Below are positions 25,476-32,659 of a DNA stretch of 64,000 nt, one piece after another. Made by a program: the position numbers and the translations under genes. Each line of letters opens with the position of its first letter. Position 1 is the first letter of the stretch. A model generated the notes under the pieces. It saw only the letters and a program-made list of their open reading frames with translations, was not told the DNA's origin and ran no database searches. The stretch comes from Morganella sibonii (GTDB lineage Bacteria; Pseudomonadota; Gammaproteobacteria; Enterobacterales; Enterobacteriaceae): the NCBI RefSeq assembly GCF_040560245.1, contig NZ_JAKMWP010000001.1; one strand, written 5' to 3'.

Positions 25476-25633
25476 TGATATTGCAGACAAAGCAGGATAA
25501 AACGTGGTTTTTCCTGCTTTGTGTTATCAGCCGAAAGTGTTATCAGCCGAAAATCAATAAATTGATTTTCCTAGTTTATTTTTACAACCTCTGGCGGTCG
25601 TCGCCAATCCCTGCGGGGTTGTCAACGGCCTGA
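25476..25633. repeat. Dispersed intergenic repeat, copy 1 (158 bp)
   Basis: About 95% identical to copy 2 at 32277-32418 once a 16-base tandem duplication (GTGTTATCAGCCGAAA twice) is set aside. It contains a long hairpin: ACAAAGCAGGA (25487-25497) pairs with TCCTGCTTTGT (25512-25522), and inner AAAAC pairs with GTTTT. A second inverted repeat, AAAATCAAT and ATTGATTTT, follows. It ends in CAACGGCCTGA. It lies between the glycerate kinase gene and a convergent gene. No coding capacity is visible. Confidence 0.85.
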
Positions 25634-25657
25634 CCGTCGCTTCGCCCCGGTTTTTTA

Positions 25658-26488
25658 TCAGTAATATTCGTAACGGGACTCCAGCGTGATCCCGCTGCTC
25701 TGAATAGCAGAAGAACCTTCTAACTGAATCGCTTTGATCATCGTCTGTAATTCACAGTTTCCGTACTGATCCCATTTATAGCAGGTGTAGGAATAGGCAC
25801 TTTTCCCCCAGAACGTCGGCAGCTTCTGAGTGATACCGGCGACCTGGTTATATTCGTTATAGGTATATTGCTGCGTCATTACGTTCGGCTGGTCGATATC
25901 GGTCAGCAGCCCGTTATTGTCATAATGATAAACCTTGATCCGCGTTTCACCGTTTTCAGTCTCTTTCTCTGAAACCAGCTGGTTATTCTGATAACGGTAG
26001 CGGGTTTCTGTCTGCCAGGATTGATTGTCCGGTGCGGTTTTATAGGATTCAGTCAGGCTGACGATCCGGTTTTCATCATTCCGGGTGTATTGCTGATCAA
26101 TCTGCGTACTCAGTATGCTGCCGCCCGGGATCACATTGCTGATGATGACAGTGGCCTGATCCGGTTTTTCCGGGACGATTTGCGTGGTCTGGGTAATTGG
26201 CACCTGGCTTTCTTCCATCGCCATTTCCCGGTATTCATAATCATACCGGGTCAGCGCACCGCAGGCATTGAAGTGCAGTTTTTCTTTCACCCACAGGATA
26301 AGTCCCATCGAGCGGTAAGAGGTGATAGTGATTGATTTTACCGGCCCGTTATATTTTGTGCCGGTAATAATAAATGTATTTTGCTGGTTAATTTCCCGGG
26401 CTGCATCATTGCACCGGCCGGGCGTTGCAGCTGTGCCGGTCAGCGGAAACGCAAAAATGAGCAGAAACATGCCTGTTAGTTTATTCAT
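25658..26488 (-). CDS. Putative exported protein, weakly YnfC-like
   Basis: The protein starts with a signal peptide (MNKLTGMFLLIFAFPLTGTAA) without a lipobox, so it is predicted to be periplasmic or secreted. Its body is rich in tyrosine-containing strands such as YDYEYRE, YRYQNNQL, YHYDNNGLLTDI and YTYNEYNQVAGI, reminiscent of YD/RHS-type repeats. The order GPVKSITI, CYKWDQYGNC and a terminal YEYY recalls the E. coli lipoprotein YnfC, but similarity is weak. The start at 26488 is chosen because it gives a compact signal peptide; ATG codons at 26500 and 26512 are possible and none has a strong ribosome site. It is a single gene, convergent with the glycerate operon. Confidence 0.7.
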   Translation of the reverse strand: MNKLTGMFLLIFAFPLTGTAATPGRCNDAAREINQQNTFIITGTKYNGPVKSITITSYRSMGLILWVKEKLHFNACGALTRYDYEYREMAMEESQVPITQTTQIVPEKPDQATVIISNVIPGGSILSTQIDQQYTRNDENRIVSLTESYKTAPDNQSWQTETRYRYQNNQLVSEKETENGETRIKVYHYDNNGLLTDIDQPNVMTQQYTYNEYNQVAGITQKLPTFWGKSAYSYTCYKWDQYGNCELQTMIKAIQLEGSSAIQSSGITLESRYEYY

Positions 26489-26923
26489 GGCGCGGACCAT
26501 TCCATCAGTCATAGTGAACAGAAAACCCGTATCCGGAGAAATCAATCAGTAAACTGAATCAGATAACAGGTTAATACTTCGCCGGTTGAATCTAATAATA
26601 AAGGGAGATAATTACTATCAGAATAGTGGGGAAAACTATTTTTCCGGTGATGAATTTCCGCATTAAGTAATACTTAACGAATCATTAACCAGTTTATAAC
26701 ACTGTTTTTTGCCGAAAAAACACCCGATCACAACCAGATATTATCCTGTTAATGATGCAATAATCTCCTTTTCTGATTTGCTTTCCAGAATAAAAATCCT
26801 GTTTAATGGTATGAAAATAAAGCATTAATTAATGTAATGCGACTCATTATACGGTAACTGCAAAAAAATACCGCGCAAGCTGACCGTCCGGTCACTGCAA
26901 TGCTAACCGATGGGGATTTTCCG
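26489..26923. other. Control region between exported-protein gene and livK
   Basis: This 435-base AT-rich gap holds no gene. It contains a 15-bp palindrome TTAAGTA-A-TACTTAA (26663-26677) and the operator-like palindrome at 26881-26894. Leucine/Lrp control is known for E. coli livK, but I cannot assign an Lrp site by eye. Confidence 0.5.
26881..26894. promoter_or_regulatory. Palindrome TGACCG-N2-CGGTCA in the livK leader
   Basis: Two perfect 6-bp arms, TGACCG and CGGTCA, separated by TC lie 30 bases before the livK start. The form resembles operators of TetR-family regulators. The binding protein is unknown. Confidence 0.45.
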
Positions 26924-28036
26924 ATGAAGACAAAAATGAAAATGGCAATGATCGCCGGGGCTGTATCCTGTGCATTAAGCGCAGCGGCTTACGCTGAAGA
27001 TATTAAAGTTGCGGTGGTGGGAGCAATGTCCGGGCCGGTCGCACAATACGGTGATATGGAATTTACCGGTGCCCGTCAGGCGGTTGAGGATATCAACGCC
27101 AAAGGCGGCATTAACGGCAACAAACTGGTGATCACCGAATACGATGATGCCTGTGACCCGAAACAGGCGGTAGCGGTGGCCAACAAAGTCATCAATGACG
27201 GCATGCGCTATGTTATCGGTCATCTCTGCTCCTCCTCCACACAGCCTGCGTCAGATATTTATGAAGACGAAGGGATTCTGATGATCACCCCGGCGGCAAC
27301 CAATGCGGATTTAACCACGCGCGGTTACAGCCTGATTATGCGCACCACCGGTCTGGATTCTGACCAGGGGCCGACCGCGGCAAAATATATCCTCGAAAAA
27401 GTGAAGCCGCAGCGCATTGCCGTGGTGCACGACAAACAGCAGTACGGTGAAGGTCTGGCGCGTTCCGTGAAAGACAATCTGAACAAGGCCGGGGTGAAAG
27501 AAGTGCTGTTTGAAGGGGTGACAGCGGGTGATAAAGATTTCTCCGCGCTGGTGGCGCGTCTGAAGAAAGAGAATGTGGATTTTGTCTATTTCGGCGGTTA
27601 CTACCCGGAAATGGGACAGATTTTACGCCAGGCAAAACAGGCGGGGCTGAATATCCGCTTTATGGGGCCGGAAGGCGTGGGTAACTCTTCTCTCTCCAAT
27701 ATTGCCGGTGACGCTTCCGAAGGCATGCTGGTGACGCTGCCGAAACGTTATGATCAGGTTCCGGCCAACAAACCGGTGGTGGATGCTCTGGCTGCGAAAA
27801 AACTGGATGCGACCGGGCCGTTCGTCTGGACAACCTATGCCGCATTACAGTCTCTGACCACCGCTATGCAGCGCAGCGGCAGTATGGAACCGGCTGATCT
27901 GGCCGCCGACCTGAAAGGTAAGCCGGTTGAAACCGTCATGGGCGAACTGAGCTGGACACCAAACGGGGATCTGAAAGGTTTCGAGTTCGGCGTATTTGAA
28001 TGGCACAAAGACGGAACTTCATCACCGCTGAACTGA
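26924..28036 (+). CDS. livK: Branched-chain amino acid (leucine) binding protein
   Basis: This periplasmic protein captures leucine or other branched-chain amino acids and delivers them to LivHMGF. The 370-residue precursor has a signal peptide (MKTKMKMAMIAGAVSCALSA, cleavage after AYA). The mature start EDIKVAVVGAMSGPVAQYGD is nearly identical to E. coli LivK/LivJ. GHLCSSSTQPASDIYEDEG and DKQQYGEGLARS also match. The ATG at 26924 follows GGGGATTTTCCG; an upstream start at 26900 would spoil the signal peptide. Only one binding protein is encoded here, whereas E. coli has livJ and livK. Confidence 0.95.
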   Translation: MKTKMKMAMIAGAVSCALSAAAYAEDIKVAVVGAMSGPVAQYGDMEFTGARQAVEDINAKGGINGNKLVITEYDDACDPKQAVAVANKVINDGMRYVIGHLCSSSTQPASDIYEDEGILMITPAATNADLTTRGYSLIMRTTGLDSDQGPTAAKYILEKVKPQRIAVVHDKQQYGEGLARSVKDNLNKAGVKEVLFEGVTAGDKDFSALVARLKKENVDFVYFGGYYPEMGQILRQAKQAGLNIRFMGPEGVGNSSLSNIAGDASEGMLVTLPKRYDQVPANKPVVDALAAKKLDATGPFVWTTYAALQSLTTAMQRSGSMEPADLAADLKGKPVETVMGELSWTPNGDLKGFEFGVFEWHKDGTSSPLN

Positions 28037-28083
28037 CCCGCAGCGGTGACTGATGCGGGCAGTGTGTTTCAGGGGAGTGCGCT

Positions 28084-29010
28084 ATGTCAGAACAATTATT
28101 ATATTTTACGCAGCAATTGCTGAACGGATTAACGCTGGGAAGCACCTATGCCCTGATCGCCATCGGTTACACCATGGTGTACGGCATTATCGGCATGATT
28201 AACTTTGCCCACGGCGAAGTGTATATGATCGGCAGTTACGTTTCGTTTATTGTGATTGCCGGGCTGATGATGCTGGGGATTGATGTCGGCTGGCTGTTAA
28301 TTACCGCTGCATTTATTACAGCGATAATTATTGCCAGTGCCTATGGCTGGAGTATCGAACGGGTCGCCTACCGGCCCGTCCGTCACTCAAAACGGCTGAT
28401 TGCCCTGATTTCAGCGATCGGGATGTCCATTTTTCTGCAAAACTTTGTCAGTCTTTCCCAGGGCTCACGCGATCTCGCACTGCCCGGGCTGATCAACGGC
28501 CGCTGGACCTTCGGGGAGAGCGGCGGTTTCTCTGCCACTGTTTCCGCTATGCAGATCACCATCTGGGTGGTGACGGTGCTGGCGATGCTGGCGCTGACGC
28601 TCTTTATCCGGTATTCGCGGATGGGGCGTGCCTGCCGTGCCTGTGCGGAAGATCTGAAAATGGCCGGCTTACTCGGTATCAACACCGATCGCGTAATCGC
28701 ACTGACCTTTGTGATCGGTGCGGCGATGGCGGCGGTGGCCGGGGTGCTGCTGGGGCAGTTCTACGGCGTGATCAACCCGTATATCGGCTTTATGGCCGGG
28801 ATGAAAGCCTTTACCGCAGCGGTTCTCGGCGGGATTGGCAGTATTCCCGGGGCGATGATCGGCGGGGTGATCCTCGGCGTATCAGAAGCCATGACCTCTG
28901 CCTATTTCAGTACAGAATATAAAGATGTGGTGTCATTCGGCTTGCTGATTCTTGTGCTGCTGGTGATGCCGACCGGTATTCTCGGGCGTCCGGAGGTTGA
29001 AAAGGTATGA
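28084..29010 (+). CDS. livH: Branched-chain amino acid ABC transporter permease LivH
   Basis: LivH is one of the two inner-membrane channel subunits of the LIV transporter. The 308-residue protein has about eight hydrophobic segments and the family motifs GLTLGSTYALIAIGYTMVYG, INFAHGEVYMIG and CAEDLKMAGLLGIN. GGIGSIPGAMIGGVILG near the C-terminus is the ABC-contact loop. The ATG follows AGGGGAGTGCGCT. It overlaps livM by 4 bases. Confidence 0.97.
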   Translation: MSEQLLYFTQQLLNGLTLGSTYALIAIGYTMVYGIIGMINFAHGEVYMIGSYVSFIVIAGLMMLGIDVGWLLITAAFITAIIIASAYGWSIERVAYRPVRHSKRLIALISAIGMSIFLQNFVSLSQGSRDLALPGLINGRWTFGESGGFSATVSAMQITIWVVTVLAMLALTLFIRYSRMGRACRACAEDLKMAGLLGINTDRVIALTFVIGAAMAAVAGVLLGQFYGVINPYIGFMAGMKAFTAAVLGGIGSIPGAMIGGVILGVSEAMTSAYFSTEYKDVVSFGLLILVLLVMPTGILGRPEVEKV

Positions 29011-30290
29011 CGAAATCTCACTGGATCAACGCCGTTATCGCCACGATAACCTTGTTTGTGCTGTCATCTGTGATGATGGGTCTGCAATTGTCCCTCGACA
29101 GCACCCGTCTGATTGTCCGCAATGCAGATGCTATCCGCTGGGAGTGGGTCGGCACCGGTTGTGTGATTGTCTTTGTTTTTCAGCTGGTGCGGCCGTCACT
29201 GAAAAAGCTGACGGCGCGTCTGCCGAAAAGCAGCGCGTCACTGCCGGGTTTTGACGGCTCTACCAATACACAGAAAATTATTGCCGGGCTGATTATTGTC
29301 GCTGCCATTATCTGGCCGTTTATGGTGTCACGCGGCAGTGTGGATATCGCCACTTTAACCCTTATCTATGTGATGCTCGGCCTCGGGCTGAATGTGGTCG
29401 TCGGGTTGTCCGGCCTGCTGGTACTGGGCTACGCCGGGTTTTATGCCATCGGGGCATACACCTACGGACTGATGAACCACTATTTCGGCTGGGGATTCTG
29501 GCAGAGTCTGCCGCTGGCCGGGATTGTTGCGGCGCTGTCCGGTCTGCTGCTCGGCTTTCCGGTGCTGCGGCTGCGGGGGGATTATCTGGCGATTGTGACG
29601 CTCGGCTTCGGGGAAATTGTCCGTATTCTGCTGCTGAATAATACAGAATTTACCGGCGGGCCGAACGGCATCAGCCAGATCCCGAAACCGACACTGTTCG
29701 GCCTGGAATTCAGCCGGACCGCCAAAGAGGGCGGCTGGGATACCTTCCATAATTTCTTCGGTCTGGCGTATGATCCGGGTGATCGCATTATCTTCCTGTA
29801 TCTGGTCGCGCTGCTGCTGGTACTGGCAACGCTGTTTATTATCAGCCGGTTACTGAGAATGCCTTTGGGCCGGGCCTGGGAAGCGCTGCGTGAGGATGAA
29901 ATCGCCTGCCGCTCGCTGGGACTCAGCCCGACACGTATCAAACTGACGGCATTTACTATCAGTGCGGCGTTTGCCGGGGTGGCGGGCACGCTGTTTGCCG
30001 CCCGTCAGGGCTTTATCAGTCCGGAATCCTTTACCTTCACGGAGTCTGCATTTGTGCTGGCGGTGGTGGTACTGGGCGGTATGGGATCACAAACCTCAGT
30101 GATCCTGGCGGCGATCATTCTGGTGGTTTCCCGTGAAATGATGCGCGATCTGAATGCCTACAGCATGCTCCTCCTCGGGGCGCTGATGGTGCTGATGATG
30201 GTCTGGCGGCCGCAGGGATTACTGCCGGTATCGCGTCCGCATCTGAAAATCGGCACGACGGATGCGGAAAAAACCGGAGGTGCACAATGA
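29007..30290 (+). CDS. livM: Branched-chain amino acid ABC transporter permease LivM
   Basis: LivM is the second channel subunit of the LIV transporter. The 427-residue protein has an N-terminal extension of about 100 residues (DUF3382-type in E. coli), then around eight hydrophobic segments. Motifs are GLGLNVVVGLSGLLVLGYAG, RLRGDYLAIVTLGFGEIVRI, TGGPNGI and WEALREDEIACRSLGL. It overlaps livH and livG by four bases each (ATGA), so translation is coupled. Confidence 0.97.
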   Translation: MTKSHWINAVIATITLFVLSSVMMGLQLSLDSTRLIVRNADAIRWEWVGTGCVIVFVFQLVRPSLKKLTARLPKSSASLPGFDGSTNTQKIIAGLIIVAAIIWPFMVSRGSVDIATLTLIYVMLGLGLNVVVGLSGLLVLGYAGFYAIGAYTYGLMNHYFGWGFWQSLPLAGIVAALSGLLLGFPVLRLRGDYLAIVTLGFGEIVRILLLNNTEFTGGPNGISQIPKPTLFGLEFSRTAKEGGWDTFHNFFGLAYDPGDRIIFLYLVALLLVLATLFIISRLLRMPLGRAWEALREDEIACRSLGLSPTRIKLTAFTISAAFAGVAGTLFAARQGFISPESFTFTESAFVLAVVVLGGMGSQTSVILAAIILVVSREMMRDLNAYSMLLLGALMVLMMVWRPQGLLPVSRPHLKIGTTDAEKTGGAQ

Positions 30291-31057
30291 CAGATACGTT
30301 ATTGCAGGTCTCCGGCCTGACCATGCGTTTCGGCGGTTTGCTGGCGGTGAATAATGTGTCGCTGGAGCTGAACCGGGGCGAGATAGTCTCGCTGATCGGC
30401 CCCAACGGCGCGGGAAAAACCACGATCTTCAACTGCCTGACCGGCTTCTACAAACCGGCGGACGGGCAGATCCTGCTGTGCGGAAAACCGGTGCAGGGAT
30501 TATCCGGACAGGCGATTGCCCGTCTCGGTATGATCCGCACCTTCCAGCACGTCCGTTTATTCCGGGAAATGACCGTGATTGAAAACCTGCTGGTGGCGCA
30601 ACATCAGCATCATAAAAGCGGCCTGCTGGCCGGGCTGCTGACGCTGCCGTCTTTCCGGCGCGATCAGCGCGAAGCCACGGAACGTGCGGTGATGTGGCTG
30701 GACAGAATCGGGCTGACGGCGCTGGCGAACCGGCAGGCCGGTAACCTGGCGTATGGTCAGCAGCGGCGGCTGGAAATTGCCCGCTGTATGGTGACCCGGC
30801 CGGATATTCTGATGCTGGATGAACCGGCGGCGGGACTGAATCCGAAAGAAACAGACGATCTGGATGCACTGATCGCGGAACTGCGGGCGGAGCACGGCGT
30901 GTCTGTCCTGCTGATCGAACATGATATGAAACTGGTGATGGGGATTTCAGACCGGATTTATGTGGTGAATCAGGGAACGCCGCTGGCAAACGGTACGCCG
31001 GCGGCGATCCGCAACCATCCGGATGTGATCCGTGCGTATTTAGGGGAGGCATACTGA
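30287..31057 (+). CDS. livG: Branched-chain amino acid ABC transporter ATPase LivG
   Basis: LivG is one of two cytoplasmic ATPases that drive branched-chain amino acid import. The 256-residue protein has Walker A GPNGAGKTT (about residue 38), the LivG-specific GMIRTFQHVRLFREMTV, the signature LAYGQQRRLEIARCM, Walker B LMLDEPAAGLNP and IEHDMKLVM. Start and stop overlap its neighbours by 4 and 1 bases. Confidence 0.98.
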   Translation: MTDTLLQVSGLTMRFGGLLAVNNVSLELNRGEIVSLIGPNGAGKTTIFNCLTGFYKPADGQILLCGKPVQGLSGQAIARLGMIRTFQHVRLFREMTVIENLLVAQHQHHKSGLLAGLLTLPSFRRDQREATERAVMWLDRIGLTALANRQAGNLAYGQQRRLEIARCMVTRPDILMLDEPAAGLNPKETDDLDALIAELRAEHGVSVLLIEHDMKLVMGISDRIYVVNQGTPLANGTPAAIRNHPDVIRAYLGEAY

Positions 31058-31758
31058 TGCTGGAATTTAATCATGTCTCCGCGCAGTACGGCAAAATTCA
31101 GGCACTGCATGAAGTCAGCCTGTCGGTGCGCAAAGGGGAAATCGTCACCCTGATCGGCGCGAACGGCGCGGGAAAAACCACGCTGCTCAGCACACTGTGC
31201 GGGGAGCCGCGGGCGACCACCGGTGAAATACGCTATCTCGGGGAGAACATCACCGCACTGCCGACGGCGCAGATCATGCGCAAAGACATTGCACTGGTGC
31301 CGGAGGGACGGCGGGTATTCGGGCGGATGACGGTGGAAGAGAATCTGGCCATGGGCGGCTTTTTTGCGTCCAAAACGCAGTATCAGACGCGGATTGCACA
31401 GGTATATGAACTCTTTCCGCGGCTTCAGGAGCGGCGTAATCAGCGGGCGGGAACCATGTCCGGCGGCGAGCAGCAGATGCTGGCTATCGGCCGCGCTCTG
31501 ATGAGCAATCCTCAGCTGTTATTACTGGATGAACCGTCTCTCGGGCTGGCACCGATTATCATCATGCAGATTTTCGACACTATCCGCGAACTGCGTGATG
31601 CCGGCATGACAATCTTCCTTGTCGAGCAGAATGCCAACCAGGCGCTGAAACTGGCGGACAGAGGTTATGTGCTTGAAAACGGACGTGTGGTGCTGGAAGA
31701 TACCGGTCAGGCACTGCTGGCGAATGAAGCGGTCAGAAGTGCTTATCTGGGGGGCTGA
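31057..31758 (+). CDS. livF: Branched-chain amino acid ABC transporter ATPase LivF
   Basis: LivF is the second ATPase of the LIV system. The 233-residue protein has Walker A GANGAGKTT, the LivF-typical LVPEGRRVFGRMTVEENL, signature TMSGGEQQMLAIGRAL, Walker B LLLDEPSLGLAP and LVEQNANQAL. The start shares one base with the livG stop (TGATG). It is the last gene of livKHMGF; an acetyltransferase gene follows after 28 bases. Confidence 0.98.
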   Translation: MLEFNHVSAQYGKIQALHEVSLSVRKGEIVTLIGANGAGKTTLLSTLCGEPRATTGEIRYLGENITALPTAQIMRKDIALVPEGRRVFGRMTVEENLAMGGFFASKTQYQTRIAQVYELFPRLQERRNQRAGTMSGGEQQMLAIGRALMSNPQLLLLDEPSLGLAPIIIMQIFDTIRELRDAGMTIFLVEQNANQALKLADRGYVLENGRVVLEDTGQALLANEAVRSAYLGG

Positions 31759-31786
31759 TTTCTGTTTGCTGACATAAGGTGTGTTT

Positions 31787-32257
31787 ATGGCCGGGCATGA
31801 TTTTGTAATAAAAGCGGATGATTTATCCTCACCGCAAACAGGGGCGCTGATTGCCCTGCATTTACAGGGAATGGCGCAAAATACGCCGCAGGAGCATGTT
31901 TATGCCCTGGATCAAAGTGGTCTGCGGGCGGATAACATCCGTGTCTGGAGTGTGTGGGACGGTGACCGTATCGTGGCAGTCGGGGCGCTGAAACAGCTTT
32001 CTGACACGCAGGGCGAAATAAAATCGATGCGGGCCCATCCTGATTTTCGCGGCAAAGGCGCGGGTAAATTACTGCTGCTGCACATTATTGCACAGGCAAA
32101 ACAGGATGGTATGACGCGTCTGAGCCTTGAAACCGGCTGCCATCCGGATTTTGAACCGGCGCTGACACTTTACCGCCGCTGCGGCTTTCAGCCCGGGGCG
32201 GCATTTGGTGATTATCATGCCGGTGAGCATAATCAGTTTTTTCATCTGAATTTATAA
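31787..32257 (+). CDS. GNAT-family N-acetyltransferase
   Basis: This 156-residue protein has the GNAT fold: a strand-rich VGALKQL region, the acetyl-CoA loop MRAHPDFRGKGAGKLLLLHI (about residues 83-102), LSLETGCHPDFEPALTLY, and a terminal FGDYHAGEHNQFFHL. It resembles small acetyltransferases of the YsnE type. It is distinct from PanM/PanZ, the shorter GNAT protein found near rpoH and liv in E. coli, although its position is suggestive. The ATG at 31787 is preferred over a GTG at 31781 because AAGG lies seven bases upstream. Substrate unknown. Confidence 0.85.
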   Translation: MAGHDFVIKADDLSSPQTGALIALHLQGMAQNTPQEHVYALDQSGLRADNIRVWSVWDGDRIVAVGALKQLSDTQGEIKSMRAHPDFRGKGAGKLLLLHIIAQAKQDGMTRLSLETGCHPDFEPALTLYRRCGFQPGAAFGDYHAGEHNQFFHLNL

Positions 32258-32263
32258 TAAACG

Positions 32264-32433
32264 GGCGCGCCGCGCCTGAGATTGCTGACAAAGCAGGATA
32301 AAACGTGGTTTTTCCTGCTTTGTGTTATCAGCTGAAAATCAATAAATTGATTTTCCTGGTTTATTTTTACAACCTCTGCCGGTCGTCGCCAACCCCTGCG
32401 GGTTTGTCAACGGCCTGAGGCGCGCCGCGCCTG
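32264..32433. repeat. 15-bp direct repeats flanking repeat copy 2
   Basis: GGCGCGCCGCGCCTG occurs at 32264-32278 and again at 32419-32433, immediately on either side of the 142-bp element (overlapping its TG end by two bases). Only the right copy is followed by a T-run (TATTTTT), which suggests that a terminator stem was duplicated around the element. Confidence 0.85.
32277..32418. repeat. Dispersed intergenic repeat, copy 2 (142 bp)
   Basis: Second copy of the element at 25476-25633, in the same orientation, with seven substitutions and without the 16-base duplication. The long hairpin (ACAAAGCAGGA with TCCTGCTTTGT) and the AAAATCAAT/ATTGATTTT inverted repeat are identical in both copies. 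It lies between the acetyltransferase gene and kdpF. Confidence 0.85.
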
Positions 32434-32446
32434 TATTTTTCCCTCC

Positions 32447-32472
32447 GCGGGTTGATATAAACCCGCATTTTT
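32447..32472 (+). terminator. Hairpin with T-run just before the kdp promoter
   Basis: GCGGGTT and AACCCGC pair around GATATA and are followed by ATTTTT. It would end read-through from the liv side. Its T-run coincides with the first KdpE-like box. Confidence 0.65.
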
Positions 32473-32487
32473 ATACTATTTTTATAC
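32468..32487 (+). promoter_or_regulatory. Tandem KdpE-type boxes
   Basis: TTTTTATAC occurs twice with an 11-base period (32468-32476 and 32479-32487), so both copies face the same side of the helix. The E. coli KdpE site is a similar T-rich TTTATAC sequence upstream of kdpF. It lies about 80-100 bases before kdpF. Confidence 0.65.
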
Positions 32488-32569
32488 CTTTCCCGCCGAA
32501 TTTTGCGACATCTTTGCACCCGCTTTTCTAGACTCCGTAATGAATACCTCACACATGTAAGGACAAGTT

Positions 32570-32659
32570 ATGAGTCTGGCTCTAATTGCAGGTATCGCCG
32601 GTACATTACTGCTGCTGGCATACCTCCTTTATGCCCTGATTAAGGCGGAGAAATTCTGA
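32570..32659 (+). CDS. kdpF: Potassium-transporting ATPase small subunit KdpF
   Basis: KdpF is a single-helix peptide that stabilises the KdpABC complex in the membrane. The 29-residue frame begins MSLALIAGIAGTLLLLAYLL and ends YALIKAEKF, the same length as E. coli KdpF. It has a ribosome site AAGGACAAGTT and overlaps the kdpA start by one base (TGATG). It is easily missed because of its size. Confidence 0.95.
   Translation: MSLALIAGIAGTLLLLAYLLYALIKAEKF

Noticed and set aside
31787..32257. PanM/PanZ (pantothenate synthesis regulator) as identity of the GNAT gene
   Set aside because: Position near rpoH/liv is suggestive, but the protein is longer and its motifs fit other small GNAT acetyltransferases better.
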